From Rhopalosiphum padi (lineage: Eukaryota > Arthropoda > Insecta > Hemiptera > Aphididae), in NCBI RefSeq assembly GCF_020882245.1, contig NC_083597.1:77416152-77480151 (forward strand): a stretch of DNA of 64,000 bases, read 5' to 3'. Positions 40,733-53,589 of the stretch are shown piece after piece. The notes below the pieces were generated by a model. That model was not told the origin of the DNA. It searched no databases and was given only the letters and a program-made list of their open reading frames with translations. Within the stretch, counting starts at the first letter, position 1; each line of letters opens with the position of its first letter. A program made the position numbers and the translations under genes.

Positions 40733-41989
40733 CATATACTATTTATATTATTGAAGAGCAAATTTAATGAAAAGGTATTAAAAATAAACCTTTAAACAAA
40801 ACAGTAGATATTTGTTATAAACTTTGTGAAATAAATGGTTATTATTATAAATTTTGATTTAATATGCAAAATTGAAGTTATTATAGTCATAACATTCGAA
40901 AAAAAAAATTTAATTTAAATTGTTATTTAAATATTATCAAATCATTACCATTGTCATTTAAAAATCTAATTGCTTCAATTGCTAACCAAATTAAAAATAT
41001 TATACACAATAGTATTATATTATGTTTATTATTAAAAATAATATAGGTTTCTTAAAAGTAAATGCATTGCAAATTTTTATTATTTAATCAGAAAACCTGC
41101 AGTATGTAACATACACGTACCTTGATTTATTTTTTTTTAAATGGTGCAATAATTAAAATAATAATATATATATATATGTATATACATAAACATGCAAGTT
41201 ATTTTTAAATTTTCATTAATACTGATATTCATATTCTCTTAATATTTTAAATTAAAAAAAAAATAATAATCCGCTTAATATCCAATGTTGAAATAAATAT
41301 CAGTTGAAGTAATTGAACAAAAAAATAAATAAAAGTTCTATCATAATATCATATTTAATTCATTAATTAGCCATACATAACAATGCGATAATCTTGATAT
41401 GAAAATGTCAATAAATATACATATAAAGCAGAAATCGAGTTTTTGTTAGCGCTGTTATGTATTATAGTATTATAATATTCATTGAAAAAAAAATTAAATA
41501 ATATTTTAAATTTATTATTAGATAAATATATTCACTATGGATCATAACTTCTTTTGTATTTAGCTGGTACTTATATATAGCATTATACATTTTAAAATGA
41601 ATAGTTTAAAATTGTATTCTAATATTTAGCTATAAAAATAATTATACTATGTTAAATAATTGTTTAAAGTTCACACTAATACACGTATTTTAATATTATA
41701 TTTATCAAAAATCAATTTTAGAATTATTATATTTTTACATAATATTATACTTGAAGTATAACATATCAATATAATATTATATTGGTTTTAATAAACTATC
41801 GTTATAATATGACGGAACCAAAACGAATAAAAACCTAATATGCACCATTAATGAAACACGATAATATTTCGTGGGTGTGAATTCCTAGTAGGTATAGAAT
41901 TTAAGATTTTAGACAAAACTAAAAATAACGATATAATGTAGATATTTTAAAACCAAGAAATATATTTTTCAGTTGTTATAATATATGAT

Positions 41990-42283
41990 GTGCGGGGTAA
42001 TTTTAAAGCTTTCAAACATGATACGATTTTAGTGATTTTCCCTATTATTTTCATTTATCTTATTAGTTTGTTTTTTTGGTATGGACATGAGATAATTATA
42101 AACTTTTTCTTCTTTTTGGTTTCGACCTTTAAGACCATGCCGATAAATTCAAATCTTGCCATTTGTCCTTGTTTTCTGCTGGTTCTTTTCATCGGATTGC
42201 TGGTCCTTATCGTTTTTATATCCTTTTTTACACAGTCTTCCCATCTGAACCCGGGTCTCCCTAAAGATATTTTCCCTCTATAG
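41990..42283 (+). pseudogene. Hydrophobic ORF with NPGL motif, possible LINE 5' ORF scrap
   Basis: 97-codon open frame with an in-frame GTG or TTG-like start, very rich in F/I/L. Its end reads LLVLIVFISFFTQ followed by SSHLNPGLPKD. Many animal LINEs start a reading frame with a hydrophobic stretch followed by D(V/I)xxNPGP, which in some families acts as a 2A-like ribosome-skipping peptide. Here the motif is degenerate: no D, and NPGL rather than NPGP. Downstream sequence (42300-42360) is comparatively complex and holds a C11 run but no endonuclease motif. Chance is a real alternative. Confidence 0.2.
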
Positions 42284-42339
42284 ACTCTTCTTTATTACCT
42301 GCCTAACTAGAGATCCTTACTTACGCCAGGCATGGCAAC

Positions 42340-42351
42340 CCCCCCCCCCAC
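42340..42351. repeat. Poly-C tract
   Basis: An 11-base C run, rare in this A+T-rich window. Confidence 0.8.
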
Positions 42352-42359
42352 CAACACCA

Positions 42360-43564
42360 CATGAGTCTCCTTTTTGTTATCTCCTATTATAACTTAGTGT
42401 ATAGATATGCTTAATATGATTAAAGTATATTAGTAAATTTTAACAAATAATTATTATTTTATATGTTTACTAATTTATTTTATTTATTTACAGGTATGAG
42501 AGCCGTGCATGTTGAATATAAATATTTCGAATAAAAAGCTATCACAATTAATTTTGAGAAAAATAACTGAACGGTAAGAATATATTTTTAATTCAACTGA
42601 ATACAAGTGATAAACAAATTAATAATAATATATTATTATGGATCAGTTTTATCAAAATATAACCTGATAACATCAAGTCCAGAGATTTGATAGGTTTAGT
42701 ATAATAACATAAACAGCTTTAAAATGTTCAATGCTAACACTCCATATACTCAATATATAATATATATCAGATTTAACTACCGATCGTTAGATTATTAGGT
42801 AACATGAGCGAATAAGTAAATAATATTATAGTTAATACCTTTATCATGTAGAATATTTTTTTTTTGTATACTTTTAACGAACAAGTTTTTTTTAACGTAA
42901 TTTTGGTGTTTTATACACACCCGGTATAGAGTATGCATAGCATATTGTACACTTCTCGTTGTGGTATCCCACGAAGTTTCACTAATTTAAAATGGTGGAA
43001 TAGTGCAATACGATCTGCTACCCCATTGCTTTAAGACATAAATCTTAGTGAGACACTCTGTAATATAATACTGATGAGGAGAATAACGTTATTGAGTTGA
43101 CGTGGTTAATACAATTACTTGTATAGTAAAAAATAAATATATTACCAAGATCTATTTTTAATTTTTATAGTTTTATTTGATTCGTTTAAATACGTTTTTG
43201 TGGTATCTGAAAAGGGTACATGTATATTCCTCTGATTTTTAAGTCGCTTTTATTTTCAAATTTATAAAATGTACATAAATTTTGTCGCCAAATTGTTAAA
43301 CTTGTGAAATTAAATGTCAACTCTACCGATACTAAATCAATATGAAATTCAGCTGTATAAAACAAAAACTTAAAATTAAAATTGTTAAGCGTAGCAATAA
43401 TTGTACTTATATATAAATGCAATTAAAAAATAAATAAATTTCTATGATGATAAAGTATAATTTGGAAAATGTATTATTACTTATTAGTACGTTTTGTCAG
43501 AATAGAACGTCAACTTTATTAATGTACTACTACTACTATTTCTATTATAATCTACAGTCTACAC

Positions 43565-43595
<31 letters not shown>

Positions 43596-45115
43596 CAATA
43601 AATTAAACAACACAAATAATAATCCATAAAATAAAATGCCTAGTTTAATTAGTTTTAGCTTTAGATTTGGATAGAATATATACATTGAAATTTAGTTAGA
43701 ACTTAAAATTTAAAAATAAAATTATCGGTAGATTTACATATTTTTCTTTATATGTTAAAATTTAGTATTAGTCAAATTTACATATTTTTCTTAAACAAAT
43801 CATTTTTATCGACGAAATCTATAATTAACCTTAAAATATGAGTACTACGATCGTGTATTGTATTAAATTATAAAAATTAAACATGTATCATATATACAGG
43901 TAGTAATTAATTAATTTTTTTGTCAGTAGCTCTAGTTAAAAATCAAAATAATTAATATAATACGAATATATGGACAATCAGACTAAATCAAATAATATCA
44001 TATTAATTAACCTAAAGACATTTAAAAGTACACGAGTAAAATATTGATTATACTCTGATGAAGTTACTAAAAAGTGTCAATACTGTTTATCTTTCATAAT
44101 TTTAAAATTTGATATCAAAGTATAATATACAGGTGCGTAAACGCGCTTAAATAACTTAATTAAACAAGAGTTTTAATTTTGTTTCTCTTCATTAATTTAA
44201 TAAATCATAAATTTAAATTTACTTTTTCGGAATAAGTATAAATAGTATTAAAATATAAAATATCAACGAGCAGTGTATTTTTTATTGAATTTTCACTACC
44301 AACTGTATTCAAGCGATTAAAAAATAGTTTTTTTTCAATATTATTAATAAGTATATATCTTTATAAAATTCCTTTTTTTGTTTAATTTTTTAATTAATTT
44401 TGGAAATTATAGTAAAAGGGTGGCCATTAAATATAAATAAACTAGGGTGTATTACATTAAAAATAAACTGCACTAAAATATTCACTTTATATTTTGAAAT
44501 AGAGCTTCTAACTTTTAATTAATTAACATAGGTACCAATTGTTTATTATGTTAAATAGGTCTCTTCGAGGGATGTATTAGACGCGCACACAAACATTGCG
44601 TATGTCGTTTATAACTCTAATTATTGTTGTTCACCTACGATTAAAAATGTGCAATTAAAGATTTCGTGGTAAAATATTACAGTTATTAAGTTTTAAAATA
44701 TTCATAAAGAAAGAAACATGTTAGTTTATTATGATACACATTATACTATAATGCATATTATAAGTACTCTGTATTTTGTATTAAATACAGTTTTAAACAT
44801 ACTTTCTCTAACTCTATATCCATGCATAATTAAACTATAATACCATGACTAGGTATTAAGTAAATAATAATATTATTATATAATACGACATATCAATATT
44901 ATATACTTAATAAATAACTAATAATAGTTTAATACAATGTTATAGTTGTAGTCATAAAAGTTACAATTATAATAATATTTAAAAGCAGTGTATTGGAATT
45001 CATATTTTGGTCGGTTATTATTTATTATTTATTAATACAATTATTACTTTATTACTTGCTAAAAAATGATTCATATTATCTGATTAGTAGATTTTTCTAT
45101 AATATCGATTTAAAA
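42360..45115. other. A+T-rich non-coding stretch
   Basis: An AAT trinucleotide array lies at 43565-43591. The segment 42900-43065 is more complex and ends GTGAGACACTCTGTA, which resembles the GGGACACCCTGTA ends of some insect transposon remnants; no opposite terminus was found. Minus ORF 43186-43422 has no domain. Confidence 0.45.
43565..43591. repeat. (AAT)9 microsatellite
   Basis: Nine perfect AAT units. Confidence 0.95.
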
Positions 45116-45119
45116 ACAT

Positions 45120-45620
45120 AACGATTTTAACTAGAAATTTTCCGCCTCGGGTATTTTATTAATGTTCTAACCCACCGATTTTCGTCATGATTACCATCGA
45201 TAAAATATAAAATTCCAAATCGGACACGTCATGCCGTAAATCTCATTGGCATACGATAATTGCCGACGAAAGTCACTCGCATGTACCATATAGTTTTTAT
45301 TTTGCCTTTGCCTTTGCCTCTCCTAAAATTTACGACTTCACAAAAATGTTGAATGGATCGAGTACACGCTGCTGCAGTACAATCTGCTGGGACGTTTTAT
45401 GACTCAGTTTTCGTGAAAACTATTCACCCGCCTATGTACGTTTCAGGGAGTCCAATGAATTATTCGTATTGTCGTCGATATTAAAAAAAAGACAAAAAAA
45501 AAAAACAACAGCAACTACATCGATCGACATGCTAGACAACATCGATTCGGGTGACTGCAGTTATTATTGTTAAACGGCTCGAACGAATTTTCGCTAAAAA
45601 ATATTTTAAATCGGTAAAGT
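45120..45620. promoter_or_regulatory. Higher-complexity, CG-containing block of unknown role
   Basis: About 450 bp with markedly lower A+T bias than the flanks, many TCG/ACG words, three direct TTTGCC units (45301-45318) and a CTGCTGCAG at about 45370. There is no long ORF in any frame and no splice pair. It may be a conserved regulatory segment or an old insertion; nothing in it identifies a function. Confidence 0.25.
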
Positions 45621-45639
45621 GCGTTTCAAATGTTAGAAC

Positions 45640-47380
45640 GTTAAATTATAACCGATAATATTATACACAATTGTATTTTCCATTTGGTACTGCGAATAAT
45701 AAAAATTGATCTTGGCAGTATATTTCTTAAAAAAAAAACGAACAAATAACTACGTTTATAGCAATAACACTTAAAACAAGTATTTAGTAACATAAATATA
45801 TATACACCGAATACATTATTTACATTGATAATACAAAGTATATATTTTAATAAATAAACGTGCAAATACATTAGAGCACGACTTTTGAACATTAATATCG
45901 AAGATTTGATGTGCTGTAAATCAAATAAAAAATTGTCTTAACTGTAACAAAGAACTAAAAACTTCTCATGTTCTTATATTATACACTTCGCTAAGATATC
46001 CGAGATTCAATTGTCAAAAATAATACGATTATAAACTGTGTGAATATACGAGAATGTTGCATTATGTCGAGAGCCTTAATTATGTCAAATCGAATTAGTT
46101 TAAAAGGAAACAAGAAATTTTATTTCTGTCAACACTTTTACAAGTACTCGATGTTTTCATTAAATTGGATATATAACTTGTTTTACATATTTATAATAAA
46201 TGTATAGGTAGTAAATTGTTTTGTTCCTCAACAGTACTTAAGGTTAGGTATTTTACAAAGTTATAATGCACATGAATAATTAGTAAACATAACATTGCAC
46301 AATATATTATTATTTGGGATGTATCTAAACAAAAACACTTAAAAAATTATTATTACCTAATTTATATTATTGTATATTATATATGGTCATTAGCTTGAAA
46401 AGGAAATAGTAATAATTTAAATAACTATTTCATACAATTATTATTATTATTATTTTATATTGTAAATTATATTGATTGTCCGCTTTGACCAAAAAAATAT
46501 TTTTTCTATTACAAAAAATATGTACCAACTCATCGATCATTAAATTCATCTAGTAAGATATAACAGGACATAATCTAATAGAATATTGGCTATGATTCTT
46601 TAGGAATTATACAATGTTTAAATTTCGATTTATAATTTTTACGTTTTTATAAAAGAAATGATTAATATCTGTTATATTTGACTATTCAAAATTCAGTTGT
46701 TTAAAATCTTAATACTTGATAATAATTTAATAAATTTAATACAATTAAAATAATATTTTTAAAATGTTTAAATGATTGCTGATAGATAACTTTAAAAGTA
46801 GTATAATTTATATAAATGTTTTATGTTATATAAATATGGTTATTGCACTATCGGGATTTATTTTAAATCAAAAGTAACAATCTGAATTTGTTTTTATAAT
46901 ACAATGGATCAAAAATATAAAATGATCAAATACATAAATTCAAAATGATAATGTTTTGTAAACAAAATATTAATATATCTTACACCATGTTATTACATAA
47001 TAATGTAGTAAATTATTAACTTTTACTCGTATATTTAAAATTAATTCCTATTATAATATAAGATATTATTTAAAAGTATGTTTTTTTCAAAGTTCATACA
47101 TTACCATGATATATATATTTTTTTAATTAAAAATAAAAATTATTTTTAGTGCTTCCATGTTAAAATTAAATATCCAGGATTTTATTTAAAACGGTAGGTA
47201 CCTTATATACAAAATTGACTTTACTTCAATCATATAATATAAAGCCAACATAATATTATGCTATAACGAATAAGTTTGATGATGAAGATTTTGTATAAGT
47301 GGTTCTTATTAATTTAATGTATAATATATATTATAATGTAAGATCTAATTATCAAATAAAACACAAGGTAAGCCAGTGGG
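45640..47380. other. A+T-rich non-coding stretch
   Basis: No gene supported. Minus ORF 45641-45892 is low-complexity Y/L/I/F and is not called. A TTA array lies near 46436-46455. Confidence 0.55.
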
Positions 47381-47384
47381 TACT

Positions 47385-47530
47385 GTACTGCTGTACTTTT
47401 GTACTTTAGGTGTCAAGTGGGTTACTATTATAGGTGTGTTAAATTTAAATTCAATATCATTATATAAAATAAATGGTTCTGAACGGAAACGGTTTTTTAA
47501 CTTATATAATTAATTATATTTCAAGATAAT
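47385..47530 (-). repeat. Short dispersed repeat, copy 2 (inverted)
   Basis: CGGAAACGGTT at 47484-47494 is the exact reverse complement of the core at 19790-19800, and the adjoining GGTTCTGAA continues the similarity. The upstream segment (GTACTGTACTGCTGTACTTTTGTAC, in shorter words) carries repeated GTAC steps. Together they suggest a second, oppositely oriented copy of the same family. Confidence 0.45.
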
Positions 47531-47954
47531 ATGTTTTTTCGATATAGCTATTAGTAATTTATTTAACTTTTGATATTTCGGTAATTTAATATAATTTTTT
47601 CGAAAATATTGCGTTTATTATAATATTAGTATTAATTATTATAATAATATGTGTTTATGTCATACTATATTAATTTATATAAGTATATAACTCACTATTT
47701 AATTATATTTTTCTATAAATACGGTAAGATAGTAAATATAGATACATAGTATAAATAGATAATAAAATAAATAAAATGTCATTGCGAATAATAAAATTCA
47801 AAAAATATAATATACGTAAAAGTTTTAAGTTTCCTCGAACTATGTTTTTAAATTATAACAAAAAAATTAACATCGTTAATTATTATTTAAATAAGTAATA
47901 TCATTCAAATTCAAAACGAATATGTCCATAAAAAAAGATTGCTTTTAAATATAA

Positions 47955-48600
47955 TTTAGACATTTTTATGTTTTCAGTATGAACTTTTTACGAGAAAATC
48001 TCGTATTATATTTTCAGAACTTAGAAAATTAAAGTTTTTATGAATTTATACTATAAAATAACTTGCAATTTTTTGTGATTTTGACGAATTTCGTCAAAAT
48101 TCTACCTTCAAATGCATATAAAAAAATATTGTGCATATGTATTTTTATATAGATATAAAAACTACTAATGTTAACTTTTATTACATTTTCAAGAATTTTA
48201 ACTCGGCTTATAATTTTGAAAGAAATAGTTATTGTACGAATGTAATATCTAACATCATACAAATTTGAACTTCAAATGCTCATAAAAAATTAATTTGGCT
48301 TTCCAGAAGAATTTTTTTTTTATTTTTGACATACATTAAAATCTTATGAGAAAACTTGTGTTCAATTTTAAAATCTTAGGTATACAAACAGAAATTTTTT
48401 ATGTATTTATAACTACAAAATAACTTGTATTTTTCAAGCTTTTCAGAAAAATTTTAAATTAGAATGCTTAAAAAAAAACATAATTTTTCAATATTTTTTA
48501 TTCTTAAATGAAATACTTATTATAAATGTTGTATCAAATTTTAAATTATATTTAACCATTCATACATTTTTATATTGACATTTATAAAAAAAATATTAAA
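47955..48600. repeat. Two diverged tandem units of about 355 bp
   Basis: Segments line up at a constant offset. GAGAAAATCTCGTATTATATT (near 47992) pairs with GAGAAAACTTGTGTTCAATT (near 48348); ATAAAATAACTTGCAATTTTT (near 48052) pairs with ACAAAATAACTTGTATTTTT (near 48414); and AATGC followed by a poly-A-rich stretch occurs at 48111 and 48463. A third AATGC word at 48276, also after TTCAAATGC, suggests each unit is itself an old doubling of about 175 bp. I associate this wording with a common aphid interspersed repeat but cannot name it. Confidence 0.5.
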
Positions 48601-48609
48601 CATAGTAGT

Positions 48610-50700
48610 AATTATAAAATCTCAATTGTCTATAAATTAGCTAAAAATTTAAAAACATTTTTAAAATTTTACCATATATTTAAAATAATAATATAGATAT
48701 TTGGTAAAAAATAACTGTTGTTATTTGTTATTTAACTATAATAAAACAAATTAATCAATTAAGTCAAAACCTAAGTAGAGTAACGATTCCCGTTTAACTT
48801 ATTTTTTTATTTGTTTTTCCTAATTTTAAAAATATTTTTCATAGTTTTATTTTATTTTTAATTTATGACTTCGGGGTCTAAAATAAAAACTATGAGCAAT
48901 AATTATTTTTTAAGTTATAAAAACTCAAGAATATAAATAATAAAAAATCAAATTAAAGAAACGGCATTATGTATAGGCATTTCTGATACATATAAATATT
49001 TTCAAGAAGTGGTTGCGTGTTTTTTTTTTTTTAATTTACGAGATATATAATATTTCAAATATAAAAACATTTCATAAAATTTTATATTTGAATAAAAATA
49101 ATTCTACTTATTACCTATATTAAATTAAAAATGATGTACTTGTAATTAAAACAAAATGTTTTTTTCTATAATTTAGCCAATAATATGCATTTTGAATGTT
49201 ATTCAAGATTTTTAGAAAATCGACCGTAAGCTTTCAAATTATCTCAAATTATTCTTAAATTTATTATATTTATAAATAATTAGTTGATTATTAATTATAA
49301 TATTTAATTATCTTAAGATCAAATTAATGATATTTTTAAAACTAAAATCCACAAATTAATTCCTAATTATATTTAGTTAAAACTAATACAATAATAGACT
49401 ATATAAAAGTATAAAACGCGATTCTCAGTAAATCAGTAATGAATCCTGTATTTAATTTAATTTTTTAATAAAATACATAGGAGAAAGGTAATAAAAAAAA
49501 AATATAAAATACTAATTGTAATGTGCATTATCATCGTAAGGTTAATTGTATGCAAAAAAGTCTTGGATATACGTGCATATTTATCGGCATATATAACATA
49601 CGTTGAAGTAGATAAATCAAATAAAACATAACATAATAATGATAATAATAATATACGCAGTTTGATTTAACGTCAACAAAAATTAAATTATTCGGTAATC
49701 ATCAGTGCCTACCTGTTTGCTGCGTATTATTTTTATCAATTTTGATTTGTTATTTTTCTTTTTTCAATTGGAAAAATACACACCACACTGCTACCCTGAA
49801 ATTTTATGCGTATTTCATTATAATTGTTGAACATATTATTATTTATATGACGCGTAATACTAATATAATATTGATTTCGTGTAAGCAATTCACGTTTATT
49901 CAAAATTAAAGAACAAACTGCTACCTTCTCGTAGTAATTATTATATTGGAAACAAAACGTCGGACTTCCGCCGAAAATTCTATTATTAAACCATAACGTA
50001 TAGTCGATTTGTTTCATCCTCCACAGTATATATAATACCATTATATTCAGTTTAGTATAATACGCCCTTAGGTTATACGCATTAAGTCCTATACTGCATA
50101 AGACGCTTACTCTCCGAAAGGATAAATTTAATTTCCCTTTAAATTCCTTTTAGGTCTTTCAATAAAATAACTATTCGCCAGGAAGGTTCGATGTCACATA
50201 CCGTGACTTCATACAAAGCATCCAATTGTTTTATGACTTCAATATAATATCATTATGTAGTTCTGTAATTTGCATACAATTATTATGGATAAATTATTTT
50301 TAATTATATAATTACATAATTAATTATATATTAACAAGACACGTCATGATAAATATTTGTCCAAAATCAACAGTTGAATCGAAATCATTTTTTGTAACGT
50401 ATTGTGTGCGTAAAAGTGATAAATGGTCACTTTTATATTATATGTATAATTGTATCATTGATAAATATTATTCTATCTGATGAGTTTTTGAAAAACAAAC
50501 ACAAAAACATTTAATATTTTTTAACATTTTATGAATATAATCTTTCACGTGGTTTAATTTTTATTCTATTCATTATTAGGCAGTTTTAAATATTTAAAAT
50601 GTAATTATTATTAGATTAGCCAAATACAACATAATTATTTAAAAATTTAGATTTATTTTAAAGTTGTTCGTTATGAAAATGGTTCACATATAATATAGTT
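48610..50700. other. A+T-rich non-coding stretch
   Basis: No supportable gene. The minus ORF 49736-50041 is somewhat more varied (it includes ILWRMKQIDYTLWFNNR) but has no recognised domain and no clear splice context. Confidence 0.45.
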
Positions 50701-50713
50701 ACATAAAGATTGT

Positions 50714-51229
50714 TCATATATCATGTATATAAATATATAAGATATACATTAAACACACACAATAATACTTCATAATATATGCCCCTAAGGCTTTAAATTT
50801 AACGATATTATCGAATTTTCGTATGGACGAAAAAATAAAAGCACTATCGAAGCTCTTAATATGAATATGCAAATTTGGGTGTAAAATCCAAAGTTCCAAT
50901 AATAAACGTTTGCCCGAAATCGTTTTTAATATTACTGTGACACGAAATTGATGCGAGCTGCTTTCGCATTCACCTGAATAGTTGTGAGTTTTCACTATTT
51001 CTAGTGAATAATTATGATGATGGCCCGGCGTATAATAAATACGGAAGAAAGTTGTAAAATTTCTCCACAATTTTATACTGTATTTAACGACGAAAACCTG
51101 TGCGTTTTTTTTATTTACTATTTCGTTTTTGATAGTAGAGGAGGATCTTGGTGTCATTTTATGTGACCATTTTAACATGGCAGTCGTAAACACACAGGAT
51201 ATTTCTCTCTCGGCTGGCTCACACCCCAT
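50714..51229 (-). pseudogene. Unassigned long ORF, possible exon or retrocopy fragment
   Basis: Longest open frame on the minus strand, with ATG at 51229 (MGCEPAEREISC) and about 170 codons. The first 125 codons are varied and hydrophilic, with KWSHKMTPRSSSTIKNEI, TPGHHHNYSLEIVKTH and FRVTVILKTISGKRLLLELW. The last 45 codons turn into Y/I-rich sequence typical of read-through into non-coding DNA. The LLLELWIL segment after a short beta-like stretch weakly recalls the LLLERW.L segment of Atossa/FAM214 proteins, and also the beta-strand core of ATG13-type domains; neither is secure. There is no clear donor at the transition near 50875. It could be an exon of a minus-strand gene or a decayed retrocopy. 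Confidence 0.3.
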
Positions 51230-51244
51230 TACAGACAACCAGAC

Positions 51245-53255
51245 TTTTACCTAGGAATTCGTAGCTTTTTTTTAATAACATTTTTTTATATTATAATATG
51301 AAGATTACTCTGAGTTTGAACTTTTTATATATTCACCGGTGAGATTAAAAATACAACGATTAAAAGTTTCGTTTAAAAGTATTATGCTTAAAAAAAAAAA
51401 GAATACTATAATTAAACCAAATCCTTGTCATCTGATATACATTTTTAGGGTTGGTATTATGTAATATACATCAATTACATAATATTTTGTTATTTTAATG
51501 CATCTGCAGAGCAAGGAAGGCGTGAAAAAACGTAAAATTCAGACATTTAAATTATTATTTTTCCAAGCTGTGTAATATATGCCTTCTTTAATATTAGCAA
51601 GTATAAGCCATTAAATAATTATTCAGCGACTCTTGAATAATACCTCACATTTTTATTCATAGTGAAATTTTATGTATAATGACAAATGACAACAAGTATT
51701 TTAACTTTACAAACGATTCATTAAAAACAACGTTCCATAGTATACCTACGTAATTTCTCAGCTAAAACTTTTCAATGAATATTTTTTCTAATTATTTAAC
51801 TTCGTGTTATTGCAAGTACTATAATACATTTAAAATATAAACTTATAGTATGATATTATATTAATTATATAAAATTATATAAAATTATGTTTAATAACAG
51901 AAAAATAACGATTAAATCCAAAATTTCCATAGAACGATTTAATCGTAAAATAGAAATACTAAAGAAATCGCTTTATATCTTTTTCACCCCTAATTTTATC
52001 ATTATTATTATCATCACTACCATTGTCATAATATCAATTACAATAAACAAAACAATAGTACATTTTGAGTGCTATAACGAGTGTGATAGTGATTTGTTTG
52101 CGATAACAAAGGAAGCCAATTACTTTCTAAAGTCATTCTATTGGACAACATTAACAGCGTATGGTATTCTATCTCCATTATTCGGATCTGTTATCTAAAT
52201 ATTTAATGGTTATCAATTTTTTATATCAATACGAAATGTTCAGTCGTCTATCATCGATCACAATGATTTGACACAAATATATTATCCCGTTAACCATGTG
52301 TTATCTAAACAAAGTCTAGACAAACGAACCATTATTTTAACCAAGAACTTTCATATTATTTCTAGTGCATATAATTTATCTTAAATGTCAAGAAAATTAA
52401 TTAAAAGTTTGAATAAAAAGTAAATTATACAATTTACAGTATATTTAATTATTTTATAAATTCGTCTAAATATGATTTTTAAATCAAAAGATATCTGTAT
52501 GTATCGGTATTTCTTTTTTTATTATTATTAAAATACATATTACATTACATTTTTTTTATACTCACCATAGTTATCAAACTAATAAAACTATCAAACCATC
52601 TGGAAAAATACAGATATTCAGATGAACCACTTCAACACTGCTGTAATCTTCATATGATATTATTTATGTTTCGTAAATAAATAATTCAACATTCACTTAT
52701 TTCTTTTTTATTTTGTAAGCATATAGCACTATGAATAATTTTCATAGTCTTAATCTGTTTAAATACCACAGTCCTTATTAAGCATTTTTACTTCATATTA
52801 AATATGTTGTTCAATTTTCTAATGAACTTAATATTCTTGTAATAATATAATTTATTTGTGCAGTGAGATTTTTGACTTTATACTAATTTCTTAGATTAAT
52901 TAAAAGTGCGAAACCCGGGAATTTTATTCCAACGATCGGCTAATGATTTAATTAAAAATAACGTTACACGACCGTAACAGCGTAATTGTTAATGTGTTGA
53001 TTGTGTCCTTCATTGCGTCCATTTTGATTATTCATTGAAAGATAATAGTTGTAAGTTAAAACCACTAGTCATGTTTACTGCCGCCCATAATGAATTATTT
53101 TATCGAAAAACAACCTTTATACAAAATAAAAAGGTTTTCATTTTATCAAGGATTCGTTTTTTTCTGTTGACGTTAGAGTGCCCTTCTGTGTACTTATTAA
53201 TTCCACAGTGATGTTGGCTTTTCATTTACGCCATTATTGTACTGGCTTAACATTT
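51245..53255. other. A+T-rich non-coding stretch
   Basis: Plus ORF 51887-52198 includes one hydrophobic stretch followed by a more varied tail (HFECYNECDSDLFAITKEAN) but has no recognised family or splice context, so it is not called. Nothing else was seen. Confidence 0.45.
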
Positions 53256-53262
53256 GAACACC

Positions 53263-53583
53263 TCAACTCCTATAGTCCTGTCTCCTAAAGTTACAAGAAA
53301 AAAAAATCCACCCTAAAACGATTTTCATTGTGTTTTCCATTACACGGGTATTTTTTTTCCGAATTCCCGATTTACTTTCGATACCTACATGTAAATCGGT
53401 AAATTTTGTAGGGGAAAAATCGTATGGGCCAGTATGGATAATATTTAAAACCAAACTACGGGGCACCATAAAATCAGTTATAAGATGGCAAACATGGTTC
53501 CGATCATAAATAATATTTGTTTCTCCGTCACTGGCTCTTTGCCATGACCGCCACATGACTGTTTTGTTTATAAACTGCTCCAA
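53263..53583 (-). pseudogene. Unassigned ORF of mixed composition
   Basis: A minus-strand open frame of about 106 codons with varied residues (VMWRSWQRASDGETN, HLITDFMVPRSL, GPYDFSPTKFTDLHVG, ESKSGIRKKN). Its base composition is less A+T-rich than the flanks. No domain is recognised. Possible donor-like GTAGGT and GTAAAT words lie inside, near 53385 and 53375, but no matching acceptor is convincing. It may be a gene fragment, a transposon ORF scrap or chance. Confidence 0.2.
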
Positions 53584-53589
53584 GCATTG

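Larger units (their letters stand above)
36241..42100. other. A+T-rich non-coding stretch
   Basis: Includes a 26-nt T run (38031-38056) and an (AT)n run (40708-40732). A short patch at 36935-36980 with GAGGCGTTTTAAG and a G8 run may be a scrap of a dispersed repeat. No exon or RNA gene supported. Confidence 0.55.

Noticed and set aside
51887..52198. 103-codon plus ORF with a hydrophobic segment
   Set aside because: The hydrophobic segment is an Ile run from ATT/ATC repeats; no family or splice context.
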